A stretch of 64,000 nucleotides of DNA. It comes from Hymenobacter actinosclerus (GTDB lineage Bacteria; Bacteroidota; Bacteroidia; Cytophagales; Hymenobacteraceae). A program made the translations under genes and the position numbers. Where the stretch lies: positions 1,247,419-1,311,418 of the forward strand of contig NZ_FOHS01000001.1 in the NCBI RefSeq assembly GCF_900111515.1. Reading direction: 5' to 3'. Within the stretch, counting starts at the first letter, position 1. Each line of letters begins with the position of its first letter. The notes beneath the pieces are model-generated. The model searched no databases, had not been told where the DNA came from, and worked only from the letters and a program-made list of their open reading frames with translations. Positions 41,556 to 49,813 of the stretch are shown in pieces.

Positions 41556-42290
41556 TTAGCCTAACGTATGGTACACGGCCTGCACGTCGTCGTCTTCCTC
41601 GAACTTCTCAATCAGGTTCATTACCTCTTCCAGCTCGTCGCCTTCGAGGTGGACGGTGGTGTTGGGCACGCGCTGGAGCTGGGCCGATACCACGTTGAGG
41701 CCCTTTTCTTCCAGCGCCTTCTGCATCTGGCCGAAGTCGGTGAAGGCGGTTTCCACCACGATAAAGTTGGTGGAGTTGCCCTGCTCGTCCTCCTCCTGGT
41801 CGGCGTACACGTCCTCGGCGCCGGCGTCAATCAGCTCCAGCTCCAGCTCATCCAGCTCCAGCCCTTCGGCGGCCAGCCTGAACACGCCCTTGCGGGTGAA
41901 GGTGTAGTCGGAGGAGCCGGCGGTGCCCAGCGCGCCGTTGCCCCGGTTGAAGTACATGCGCACGTTGGCCACGGTGCGGGTGGGGTTGTCGGTGGCGGTT
42001 TCAATCACCACGGCCACGCCGTGGGGCGCATAACCTTCGTACACCACCTCCTGGTAATCTTTCTCTTCGCGCGAGGAGGCCCGCTTGATAGCGGCTTCCA
42101 CCCGGTCTTTGGGCATGTTCACGCCCTTGCCGTTCTGGATGGCCGTGCGCAGGCGCGAGTTGGTATCGGGGTTGGGGCCGGCCTCTTTCACGGCCATCAC
42201 GATTTCGCGGCCGATGCGGGTAAAGTCTTTCGACATCTGGTCCCAACGCTTCATTTTGCGGCCTTTCCGGAATTCAAACGCGCGTCCCAT
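41556..42290 (-). CDS. yebC: YebC/PmpR family protein (TACO1-like)
   Basis: 244 residues. MGRAFEFRKGRKMKRWDQMS, EIVMAVKEAGPNPDTNSRLR and KGVNMPKDRVEAAIKRAS are YebC signature segments, followed by YEGYAPHGVAVVIE. YebC proteins act as transcription regulators or ribosome-associated factors that relieve stalling on proline runs. The protein is cytoplasmic and full length. An acidic region (ELDELELELIDAGAEDVYA) is present, as in relatives. Assignment is firm. Confidence 0.95.
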   Translation of the reverse strand: MGRAFEFRKGRKMKRWDQMSKDFTRIGREIVMAVKEAGPNPDTNSRLRTAIQNGKGVNMPKDRVEAAIKRASSREEKDYQEVVYEGYAPHGVAVVIETATDNPTRTVANVRMYFNRGNGALGTAGSSDYTFTRKGVFRLAAEGLELDELELELIDAGAEDVYADQEEDEQGNSTNFIVVETAFTDFGQMQKALEEKGLNVVSAQLQRVPNTTVHLEGDELEEVMNLIEKFEEDDDVQAVYHTLG

Positions 42291-42400
42291 CTATAGGTGA
42301 GTTTGTGAAATGGTGAGTAGTGAGTTGCCGTTCTGGCAGAAACCAGAACGGGTCGCAAGTTAGCAGAAACCCGGCCGGGGCTCAAGGTGAGATGGCTCAA

Positions 42401-42510
42401 GGTGAAATAGTGAGATGGTGAAATGGTGAGTTTGATGTTTCGGGGGCCTAGTGGTGCAATCAGGCCCTTGGAACATCAGACTCACCATCTCACCATTTCA
42501 CTATTTCACC
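42401..42510. repeat. GTGAAATGGTGAG palindrome (P13)
   Basis: GGTGAAATAGTGAGATGGTG then AAATGGTGAGTTTGATGTT is mirrored by AACATCAGACTCACCATCTC and then ACCATTTCACTATTTCACC. A scattered direct copy lies at 42298-42325 and a second at 42383-42400. The right arm overlaps the last codons of the SDR gene. Confidence 0.9.
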
Positions 42511-43349
42511 CTACGAAGTCCTAGCCCGCGGGCCAGCAGCCAGTCGAGGGCGCGGGCGGGCAGCAGGCGGGGCACGATGTAGGCGCGGAACACGTCGGCG
42601 GCAATGGTGTAGCGCAGCCTGGGGCGGGACGTTTCCATAATTTTTACCAGCCGGCCGGCCACGTATTCGGGCGTGAGGCCCTGGTCGCGGGTTTTGTTGA
42701 CGAAGCGCAAAAACCGTTGGGCCGGCGCGGCGTAGGGCGTGTGCTCGTAGGGCTCCAGGGCTATGCCCTTATCCCAGATGGGCGTTTGCGTGACCCCCAG
42801 CCCGATAAGCACCACCGGAATACCGAACAGTTTCAGCTCGCGCCGCCAGGTGCCCGTGAGGCCCTCCAGCGCGTGCTTGCTGCTTACGTAGGCCCCCAGA
42901 AACGGTGATGCCACCTGCCCGCTCACCGAGCCCATATTCAGCACCCGGCCCGGCCGGCCCGCAAAGCCCGGCCGCGCCCCCAGCAGCGGCAGAAACGCCT
43001 GCGTCACGGCAATCAGGCCCAGCACGTTCACCTCAAAATGCTGCCGGATTACGTCCAGCGGCTGGTGCTGCAAGGGCCCGCCGAACGCCACGCCGGCATT
43101 GTTGAGCAGGCCCGTGAGCGGCATATTGCCCAGGGCCCGGGCTACTTCGGCCGCCGCCCGTGCCACGGCGTCGGCATCGGTAACGTCGAGGAGCAAGGGC
43201 GTGAAATCAGCGCCCAACTCAGCTTGCAGCCGCGCCGCATCGGCAGGGGTGCGCAGGCTGCCGAACACCCGGTAGCCCCGCGCCAGAAACGCCCGCGCCG
43301 CCGCCAGGCCCACGCCGCTCGAAACGCCGGTAATAACGATTGACTTCAT
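42501..43349 (-). CDS. Short-chain dehydrogenase/reductase
   Basis: 282 residues of the classical SDR fold. TGVSSGVGLAAARAF is the nucleotide-binding glycine motif, LLNNAGVAFGG the NAG motif, and the catalytic set is serine in NMGSVSGQ with YVSSKHALEG. NAD(P)(H)-dependent; the substrate is unknown. ATG 43349 fits the family start; ATG 43361 is 4 codons earlier. The last residues VK and the TAG stop are encoded by the repeat arm TATTTCACC. Confidence 0.92.
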   Translation of the reverse strand: MKSIVITGVSSGVGLAAARAFLARGYRVFGSLRTPADAARLQAELGADFTPLLLDVTDADAVARAAAEVARALGNMPLTGLLNNAGVAFGGPLQHQPLDVIRQHFEVNVLGLIAVTQAFLPLLGARPGFAGRPGRVLNMGSVSGQVASPFLGAYVSSKHALEGLTGTWRRELKLFGIPVVLIGLGVTQTPIWDKGIALEPYEHTPYAAPAQRFLRFVNKTRDQGLTPEYVAGRLVKIMETSRPRLRYTIAADVFRAYIVPRLLPARALDWLLARGLGLRRVK

Positions 43350-43403
43350 CGGCTCAGCCATGCAGATAGAACGTGAAAAACCGGACCAGACGGTGTCCTG
43401 CTG

Positions 43404-43874
43404 CTATTGCCGCCGCAGCGTGTAGGTGCTCTGATTGCCGGCCGGAAAACCCGCCAGCGTAATAATCAGCCGACCTTGGCTGAGCTGGAAAGTGCCTTCG
43501 TCAGTGCGCGGGCGGCCGTTTTTGTCGGTGTGCGTGAAGCTGATGCGGCCGGGCGTGAAGGTGAACTGGCCGTCCTGGTCGAAGCGCATGGTGCCGCCGT
43601 TGGCCGACAAGGTCAGGCGCTTCTGGTAGGTGCCGTCGGGGCGCAGCGTGAGGGTGCCGCCCACGCCCTGGGCCGGCAGCGGCTCGGGGCTGGCTTCGCG
43701 GTCGAAAATAGTATAAGCCCGGTAGGAGTAGGTGCCGAAGAACGACGTGGGGGCTGCCGGCCGGGGCACCGGCTGGGCCCGGGCAGGCTGCGGCCGTGAC
43801 TGGGCCGCCAGCGGCAGCGCCGGCAGGAGTAGCAGAAAAACCAGGGGCAGGAGCAGCAGGGAGCGGACGTTCAT
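43404..43874 (-). CDS. Secreted small beta-rich protein of unknown function
   Basis: 156 residues with a signal peptide (about 1-25, ending PLAAQ) and a proline/alanine-rich linker. The rest looks like a single beta-barrel domain: TLTLRPDGTYQKRL, MRFDQDGQFTFTPGRISFTH and DEGTFQLSQGRLIITLAG are repeated strand-turn units similar to lipocalin-like proteins. No active site seen. The gene stands alone downstream of the SDR start. Confidence 0.72.
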   Translation of the reverse strand: MNVRSLLLLPLVFLLLLPALPLAAQSRPQPARAQPVPRPAAPTSFFGTYSYRAYTIFDREASPEPLPAQGVGGTLTLRPDGTYQKRLTLSANGGTMRFDQDGQFTFTPGRISFTHTDKNGRPRTDEGTFQLSQGRLIITLAGFPAGNQSTYTLRRQ

Positions 43875-43919
43875 ACCGAAAGATAAGCGCCGGTAGCGGA
43901 AGTGCGCGGGGGCCGGCGC

Positions 43920-44336
43920 TCAGGTAGTAGCGTCCAGCACCCAGGCCAGGGCCGCTTCCGCCTCATCGAAATCAAAGGTTCTGATGGGCAGCTCCTGCGC
44001 CAGGGCCACGGCCGAAGCCACCGCATCGCGTGAGGGCCAGTCCATGGCATTTATCCAGGCCACGGCCCGCACGCCGTGGGCGGCCAGGGCGGGCGCCAGC
44101 ACCCGGCCAATCCACTCCCCGGCCTCCCACCACTCCCCAAAGGCCTCGCTGCTGTCGTTGATCATCCGATGTACGGGCCCGGCTGCCGGCAGGGCGGCCA
44201 GCAGCAGCTCGCACTGCTGCCGGGCCGAAGCAGCATCGAAGCGGCCCCGCCACTGCGCCTGCACCAGCTGATGCTGGCTGCTGTAGCTCACCAGCAGCGT
44301 GGGCGTGTCAAGCAGGATTCGGTCGAAGTAAACCAT
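43920..44336 (-). CDS. Small STAS-like protein, paralogue B
   Basis: 138 residues. RRFDAASARQQCELLLAALP-like helices and AVAWINAMDWPSRD, closing with FDFDEAEAALAWVLD, follow the same plan as the genes at 13320 and 51617. ATG 44336 (MVYFDRILLDTP) is the natural start. No catalytic motif. The fold resembles STAS/SpoIIAA-like domains, usually protein-protein regulators, but function is unproven. Confidence 0.65.
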   Translation of the reverse strand: MVYFDRILLDTPTLLVSYSSQHQLVQAQWRGRFDAASARQQCELLLAALPAAGPVHRMINDSSEAFGEWWEAGEWIGRVLAPALAAHGVRAVAWINAMDWPSRDAVASAVALAQELPIRTFDFDEAEAALAWVLDATT

Positions 44337-44504
44337 GCTTTGCAAAATTGGAGTGGGAACGGGGGCTGCCAGCCGGTGGCCTGCGGGTACATACGACGCC
44401 GGGCGCCCAAAAGTAAGCGCCAGCCGGCGGCCCGCCAAGGAAAACGGCCCCCGGCCCCGCCCAGCCGGGCCCGTTGTTTGGCCGTCAATCCGTTACTTTG
44501 GGCT

Positions 44505-45419
44505 ATGGCTGATTTTCTGCGTGACCTGATTCGCCCCGCCGCCGAGCTGCCCGTGGCCGACGTGTGCCTGGTGGGCCTGCCGCTTGATTACGGGACGGTG
44601 CTCGAAGGTGGCCGGGGCGGGGCCGCGCACGCCCCCAACGCCATCCGGGCCGAGCTGCGGCGCTACCACAAAACCTACAACCTCGAGCACAACATCGACC
44701 TGCGCCCGCTGCGCATCGCCGATGCCGGCAACCTGCCGCTGCGCGCCGCCCGCCACACCGACAACCACGCAACCATTGCCACCGAGCTGGCCCGGCTGCT
44801 GGCGCAGTATCCGCGGGTGGTGGTGCTGGGCGGCTCGCACGATGGCAGCTACAGCACCGTGCGGGGCCTGCACGCGGCCACCGGCGGCCAGCCCGTGGGG
44901 GGCATCAACCTCGATGCCCACGCCGATGTGAAGGACCGTCCCGGCCAGCTCAGCAGCGGCACGCCCTTTGGCAAGCTGCTGCGCGAGGGCCTGCTGGCCG
45001 GGCCGCGCTTCACCGAAATCGGGCTGCACTCCAACCTCAACCTGCAGGCCGATATCGACTTCCTGCACCAGCAGCAGGCCCACGTAGTGCCGCTGGCCCA
45101 CGTGCAGCTCGATGGCATGCCCGAATACATGAGCCGGGCCCTGGCGCGGGCCACGGCTGCCGGCCCTGCCTTCGTCAGCTTCGATATCGACTGCTGCGCC
45201 CAGGCCTACGCCCCCGCCGTGAGTGCGCCCAGCGCCGACGGCCTGACGCCCCGCCAGGCCACCGAAGCCGCCTGGCTGGCCGGCCGCGCCGCCGGGGTGC
45301 GCCTGTTCGAGGTGATGGAGCTCAACCCGCTCTTCGACCGCGACCAGCAGACGGCCCGGCTGGCAGCTACTGTTGTGGCGGCGTATCTTACGGGGGTGGC
45401 TGCCACGCTGGCTGGGTAG
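44505..45419 (+). CDS. Arginase/agmatinase/formimidoglutamase family enzyme
   Basis: 304 residues. Manganese ligands are visible: GGSHDGSYSTVRG, NLDAHADVKDRPG and SFDIDCCAQAYAP, the three family signatures. These enzymes hydrolyse guanidinium or formimino compounds, releasing urea or formamide; formimidoglutamase (HutG) is a frequent Bacteroidota member. ATG 44505 follows a TTACTTTG promoter box by only 4 nt, so the mRNA may be leaderless. The substrate is not clear from sequence alone. Confidence 0.88.
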   Translation: MADFLRDLIRPAAELPVADVCLVGLPLDYGTVLEGGRGGAAHAPNAIRAELRRYHKTYNLEHNIDLRPLRIADAGNLPLRAARHTDNHATIATELARLLAQYPRVVVLGGSHDGSYSTVRGLHAATGGQPVGGINLDAHADVKDRPGQLSSGTPFGKLLREGLLAGPRFTEIGLHSNLNLQADIDFLHQQQAHVVPLAHVQLDGMPEYMSRALARATAAGPAFVSFDIDCCAQAYAPAVSAPSADGLTPRQATEAAWLAGRAAGVRLFEVMELNPLFDRDQQTARLAATVVAAYLTGVAATLAG

Positions 45420-45463
45420 CACCCGTTGCGCCGGCCAACATCTCGTCTCTATCTGTCCTTGCT

Positions 45464-46372
45464 ATGAAAACGCCCCTGCTATTGCTGCTGCTGGTCGCCG
45501 GCCCGGTTCTCGCTCAGAAAACCCCGGCTCCCCAAGCGCCGACAGCTAAAACCGCTGCTGCCAAAGCCACCCGGCCGGCCGGCCCGACCCCGGTTTTCTC
45601 GCTCGACTGCGCCACCGACCTGCCGCCCGCCGGCCCGCTGCAGAAAACGCACTGTGAAATCCGGCACCTGACCCTGCCTGCCCCACCCGCCGGCACCCCC
45701 CTGACGGTGGACGCGCGCACCAACGGCGGCATTACCGTGCGCACCTGGCCCGGGTCCGATGTGCGGGTACGGGCCCGCATTACGGGGCGGGCCGCCACCC
45801 CCGAAAACGCCCGGGCCCTGGCTGCTGCCGTGCGCCTGAGCTCCACCGCCCACACCCTGCGGGCCGCGCTGGCCAATGGCTCGGTGGAGGGCTGGGCCGT
45901 GAGCTACGAAGTGCTGGTGCCGGCCCAGACTGACCTGGTATTAACGGCCGTGAACGGCGCGCTGGCACTGGAAAACGTGCGCGGCCAGCTGCGCCTGACG
46001 ACCACCAACGGCCCCCTCACGCTGCGCGGCGTAGCCGGCGATGTGCGCGCCCACACCACCAACGGCCGCATCGACCTAAGCCTGAGTGGGGAAACCTGGG
46101 CCGGGCCGGGGCTTGATGTGGGTACCGTGAACGGCGACATCAACTGGCAGCTGCCGCCCGAGTACGCGGCCACGGTACTGGCCCGCACCACCCGCGGCCG
46201 GGTGGCGGCCGAGCTCAATACCAAGCGCCTGAACCTGCTGCCCCACAACCTGGCCGCCACGCTGGGTAAGGGCGGGGTTCAGCTCAAAGCCACTACCGTA
46301 AACGGCAACGTGCAGGTAAGCCAGCCGCGCCCGGCCACGCCCGCCGCCCCCGACTCGCTCGACGCGGAATAG
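45464..46372 (+). CDS. Secreted DUF4097-like beta-helix protein
   Basis: 302 residues with a signal peptide (about 1-18). From about residue 75 the sequence forms beta-solenoid-type repeats: NGGITVRTWPGSDVRVR, VNGALALENVRGQLRLTTTN, GPLTLRGVAGDVRAHTTNGR and VNGDINWQLP. This pattern is the DUF4097 (YvlB-like) domain, often found in envelope proteins. Function unknown. It follows the arginase-family gene by about 45 bp and may share its transcript. Confidence 0.85.
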   Translation: MKTPLLLLLLVAGPVLAQKTPAPQAPTAKTAAAKATRPAGPTPVFSLDCATDLPPAGPLQKTHCEIRHLTLPAPPAGTPLTVDARTNGGITVRTWPGSDVRVRARITGRAATPENARALAAAVRLSSTAHTLRAALANGSVEGWAVSYEVLVPAQTDLVLTAVNGALALENVRGQLRLTTTNGPLTLRGVAGDVRAHTTNGRIDLSLSGETWAGPGLDVGTVNGDINWQLPPEYAATVLARTTRGRVAAELNTKRLNLLPHNLAATLGKGGVQLKATTVNGNVQVSQPRPATPAAPDSLDAE

Positions 46373-46414
46373 CAGCACCGGCCATCAGCGGCGCGGGTTG
46401 GTCGGCGCGCCGGG

Positions 46415-47260
46415 CTACCTCGATTCGTCGCCGGCCATTACCTGGGCGTGGTTGAGCACGGCCACCAGCGTAACGCCGCCCAGAATGTTGCCCAGCAGCG
46501 CCGGCAGCACAAACCCGCCCAGCACCTCGCCCCAGCCGGCCTCCCCCACGGCGGCCACGCTGAACACCTCCACCGAGCCCGCAATTACGTGGCTGAAATG
46601 GGCCAGTCCCACCAGATAGGTCATCAGAATAATAACCCATACCCGGGCCGACTCAGCGAAGGGCAACAGCCAGACCATCAGGGCAATTATCCAGCCGGCC
46701 AGAATGCCGCGCAGCAGCGTGGTACCAAAGCTGAACTGCATAGCATCCTGGCCCATTTGCACGAACTCGGCTTTCACGTCGGCATCGAAGGCGCTGGTAT
46801 GCATGGCTACCAGCGCCAGCAGCAGGGCCCCGAGCAGATTGGAAACCAGCACCACGCCCCACAGCCGCAGCACATTGAGCAGCGTATCGGTGTCTTTCCG
46901 GACAAGCAGGGGAATGACGGGCGTCAGCGTATTCTCGGTGAAAAGCTGCTGGCGGGCCAGAATCACGACCAGAAAGCCCATGCTGTAGCCGAAGGTGGCT
47001 ATCAGGGGGCGCCAGGCCGCGTCGGGCAGGTAATGGGTGAGCAGGCCCTGGGCAATCATCGACAGGCCCATCGACAGGCCCGCCGCCAGCCCCGAGAAAA
47101 ACAGGGACGCCGAGGGGCGCTGCAGCTCCTCTTCACCCTCCTGAAACGTAGTACGATACAGTACTTTACCGCTTGGCGCTTTGCGCTCGTTGGCCTCCCG
47201 CTTATCGGCCCGCTCCTTCTGGAGTCCCTGCTGCCGCGCCTTCTCGTCGATTTCCTGCAT
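46415..47260 (-). CDS. Formate/nitrite transporter family channel
   Basis: 281 residues. After a charged cytoplasmic N-terminus (about 1-45) come six membrane helices of the FNT fold (pentameric channel for formate, nitrite or hydrosulfide). FFSGLAAGLSMGLSM and ARQQLFTENTLTPVIPLL are conserved FNT helix motifs, and AHFSHVIAGSVEVFS contains the conserved pore histidine region. Transported anion not deducible. ATG 47260 is chosen (MQEIDEKARQQ). Confidence 0.9.
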   Translation of the reverse strand: MQEIDEKARQQGLQKERADKREANERKAPSGKVLYRTTFQEGEEELQRPSASLFFSGLAAGLSMGLSMIAQGLLTHYLPDAAWRPLIATFGYSMGFLVVILARQQLFTENTLTPVIPLLVRKDTDTLLNVLRLWGVVLVSNLLGALLLALVAMHTSAFDADVKAEFVQMGQDAMQFSFGTTLLRGILAGWIIALMVWLLPFAESARVWVIILMTYLVGLAHFSHVIAGSVEVFSVAAVGEAGWGEVLGGFVLPALLGNILGGVTLVAVLNHAQVMAGDESR

Positions 47261-47325
47261 AGAAGGGCTTAAACGCAACTGGAGAAAAACCGCTGAAAAA
47301 TCGGCAATAAAATCTGGTCATCCAG

Positions 47326-47379
47326 AAAAAAATAAGCCCACAAGCTGATGTATATGAGAAGATAGTAGCTTGTGGGCTT
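47326..47379 (-). terminator. Rho-independent terminator of the MBL-fold gene
   Basis: AAGCCCACAAGCT and AGCTTGTGGGCTT form a perfect 13-bp stem with a 20-nt loop; on the minus strand TTATTTTTTT follows. It separates the MBL-fold gene from the FNT channel gene downstream. T-rich bases also follow in the plus direction. Confidence 0.92.
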
Positions 47380-47419
47380 TGATTTTATTGGCGCCGTCGG
47401 GCACCGTTGTGGCGGGCCT

Positions 47420-48409
47420 TTAGCGCGCCACTTCCTCGGTGCGGAAGCGCTTGGGCTCCCCGGATTTGGGCCGCGGGTATTCGCTTTGCTTTTTGGCTTT
47501 GTATGATTTCACCAGCCAGGCCGCGCCCACCAGGGCCCCGACGGCCGCCGCCGCCAGGCCAAATTTCGCCCGAATCGGGTCGTGGGGTGCGGGGGGCAGA
47601 TAGGCAATGCCGTTGGCATCGAGGCGGGCCGGGTGCTGCACGTAGCGCCCGTGCGCTGGCACCTGAAACTCGTCGGCCAGGCGGCGCAAACCCGCCCCTG
47701 CTCCCGGGCCGGGCATGGCCGGGCCGTGGCCGCAACCGATGGCCTCGGGGTGCAGGTCGGCCAGCTGCCGGATGGAGTCGCCTACCTGCTGCCAGTCGTA
47801 GTTGAACGGCGCCCCGGCGATGCTGATGTCTTCGAGCTGCAGCAGCACCGCCGGCACCGACTCGTGGTTGCAGGTGGCGAAGGCATCGGCCCCGAGCAGG
47901 GTGCGGTCCTTTTCGCGGAACAGCGCAATCTGGCCGGGGGCGTGGCCGGGCACATGGTGCCACTGCCAGTCGGGCAGAAACGGTGGGTCGATGTCGTTGG
48001 CAGGCAGTTGCTGCACGTAATCAGACAGCTGAAACGACTGGGGTGGAAAAAACCGGGCTGCGAAAGCCAGCGAGCCGCCGCCGGCCACCGTAGGGTCGGC
48101 GGGCGGGTACACGGCCCGGGCCGTCAGGAAGGGCATTTCCAGCTCGTGGGCCAGCACCGGCACTTTCCAGTGCTCGGCCAGCGCCTGCGCCGAGCCGGCG
48201 TGGTCGAGGTGGCCGTGGGTGAGGATGATGGCTTCGGGGTGGGAGCCGGGGTAGAACAGCTCGTCGGCCGCCGCCACAATGGCCTGCGCCGAACCCGGCA
48301 GGCCGGTGTCGACCAGCACCCACTCGCCGGGCCGGCCGGTTTCAACGAAATACACATTGACAAAGCGCTGAATCGAAAGCTGATGGACGCCGGGGGCTAC
48401 TTGTTGCAT
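47420..48409 (-). CDS. MBL-fold hydrolase with C-terminal membrane anchor
   Basis: 329 residues. The metallo-beta-lactamase motif is LTHGHLDHAGSA, with further zinc ligands in VPGHAPGQ, LLGADAF and GCGHGPAMPG. Members include glyoxalase II-like and other hydrolases; the substrate is unknown. Near the C-terminus FGLAAAAVGALVGAAWLV is a membrane helix followed by a basic tail, so the enzyme is probably anchored with its active domain on the cytoplasmic side. ATG 48409 fits the usual start. Confidence 0.9.
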   Translation of the reverse strand: MQQVAPGVHQLSIQRFVNVYFVETGRPGEWVLVDTGLPGSAQAIVAAADELFYPGSHPEAIILTHGHLDHAGSAQALAEHWKVPVLAHELEMPFLTARAVYPPADPTVAGGGSLAFAARFFPPQSFQLSDYVQQLPANDIDPPFLPDWQWHHVPGHAPGQIALFREKDRTLLGADAFATCNHESVPAVLLQLEDISIAGAPFNYDWQQVGDSIRQLADLHPEAIGCGHGPAMPGPGAGAGLRRLADEFQVPAHGRYVQHPARLDANGIAYLPPAPHDPIRAKFGLAAAAVGALVGAAWLVKSYKAKKQSEYPRPKSGEPKRFRTEEVAR

Positions 48410-48573
48410 GAGGAGGACAGTAAAGTAGGAGGATGGAAACAGTACGCACCCGCGCCGGATTTTGATTTGAAACTTAGCCCAGACCGGATTCTGAAGCCTG
48501 AAATCAGACAATCCGTTACTTTAGTGACTTCATCCGGCCGCCAGGCCTTTATGGCGGCGGCTTTAAGGCAACT

Positions 48574-49077
48574 ATGGTTATTAGCTCCGATAAAACTGTC
48601 TTCTTCCGGCAAACCCGCCAGCAGCTGGAGTGTCAGGGCTTCCGCATCGAGCACGAAGACCCGGCCCGGCCCTGGGGTGGGTTCTTCGTGCTCGATGAAA
48701 CCCAGGCCCAGCAATTCGCCAACCAGTATTTCGACGGACTATCCGTGGATGAGCTACGGATTTCGGGTCAGCTGAGCCCCAAAATTCTGCTCGTGGCCCC
48801 GGGCCAGCGCCTCTCGTGGCAGTACCACTACCGCCGGGCCGAAATCTGGCGCGTCGTTAGCGGCCCGGTCGGCATCATCACCAGCGACACCGACCAGCAG
48901 GGCGAATTGCAATTTTGTAGCTCAGGCGAGCAAATCACGCTCCGCCAGGGCGAGCGGCACCGCCTCATTGGCCTTGATGACTGGGGCGTTATTGCCGAAA
49001 TCTGGCAGCACACCGACGCCACCCACCCCTCCGACGAGGACGACATTGTGCGCGTGCAGGATGATTTTAACCGCTGA
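48574..49077 (+). CDS. Cupin related to the C-terminal domain of mannose-6-phosphate isomerase type II
   Basis: 167 residues. PWGGFFVLDE, SPKILLVAPGQRLSWQYHYR and RAEIWRVVSGPVGI, followed by LRQGERHRLIGLDDWGVIAE, match the cupin domain of type II phosphomannose isomerases. The histidines and glutamate (HYRRAE, GERHRL) form the metal site. It is a stand-alone cupin without the nucleotidyltransferase part. A role in sugar phosphate isomerisation is plausible but unproven. It is divergent from the MBL-fold gene. Confidence 0.82.
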   Translation: MVISSDKTVFFRQTRQQLECQGFRIEHEDPARPWGGFFVLDETQAQQFANQYFDGLSVDELRISGQLSPKILLVAPGQRLSWQYHYRRAEIWRVVSGPVGIITSDTDQQGELQFCSSGEQITLRQGERHRLIGLDDWGVIAEIWQHTDATHPSDEDDIVRVQDDFNR

Positions 49078-49199
49078 TTTTCGCTGATCAACTGTGATTT
49101 CGTTGATGCAGCGACCCGCTGGACGGCGCGGTGCTGCGTAATGACGGATGGACAAGGATGCTTTGCGGGGCTGGATAACCAGTTTGCTTTGATAGGGTT

Positions 49200-49742
49200 A
49201 TGGCGAATAAAAGCTACTTTTTTCCGTTTTTACCGCTGGCCTTACTGCTAGCTGGTTTGCCGGCTGCCGCGCAACAGGTCAGTTTTTCGGAGTTGGTCAG
49301 CTTCTATGAGGGCGGCCCGGCTGTAGCGCAGCAAACGCTGCTGCCGCGGGGCTGGCTTTACACCGGCGAGGATACGTTTCAGGACTCCCGGGAGCACTGC
49401 GCGGGCAAAAGCGTGCTGTTCGGCCTGCCGCTAACGCCGCCCGATTCGACCGGCTACGGCCACTGGATAAATGTGGATACGGAGGGCAACTGCCACCGCG
49501 TGGTAGGCTACCAGACGTGGGACAAAGAAGCAATGGCAACATTGAAGCGCGAGCTGAAAACCCAGTACCAGCTAGTATTCGACAATACGACTACTGCCTG
49601 GGAAGGCGGGCATCGGGTTACGCGCTTCATGTACCTCGGGCCGAAATACCGGGCGCAGATAATCGAAACAACGTACAAAATCGGCCCCCGCAACCGGCAG
49701 GTGCGTTACGCCCTGTACGTAGGAAAACAGCCGCTGCCATAG
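49200..49742 (+). CDS. Secreted protein of unknown function
   Basis: 180 residues with a signal peptide (about 1-25, ending PAAAQ). The mature part VSFSELVSFYEGGPAVAQQT, LPRGWLYTGEDTF and YGHWINVDTEGNC seems beta-rich. Two or three cysteines (HCAGKS, GNCHRV) could form a disulfide. I recognise no family. It is followed by a strong hairpin. Confidence 0.72.
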   Translation: MANKSYFFPFLPLALLLAGLPAAAQQVSFSELVSFYEGGPAVAQQTLLPRGWLYTGEDTFQDSREHCAGKSVLFGLPLTPPDSTGYGHWINVDTEGNCHRVVGYQTWDKEAMATLKRELKTQYQLVFDNTTTAWEGGHRVTRFMYLGPKYRAQIIETTYKIGPRNRQVRYALYVGKQPLP

Positions 49743-49757
49743 ATAAAAAGCAGTTTT

Positions 49758-49790
49758 CTGCCCTGGCACCCAGATCGGGGTGCCAGGGCG
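49758..49790. terminator. Hairpin between convergent genes
   Basis: CCCTGGCACCC pairs with GGGTGCCAGGG around AGATCG. It lies between the secreted-protein gene (plus) and the phosphoglucose isomerase gene (minus); nearby T-runs are weak in both directions, so a bidirectional terminator is plausible. Confidence 0.7.
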
Positions 49791-49813
49791 GAGAATAACC
49801 TGCGGGAGCTGGG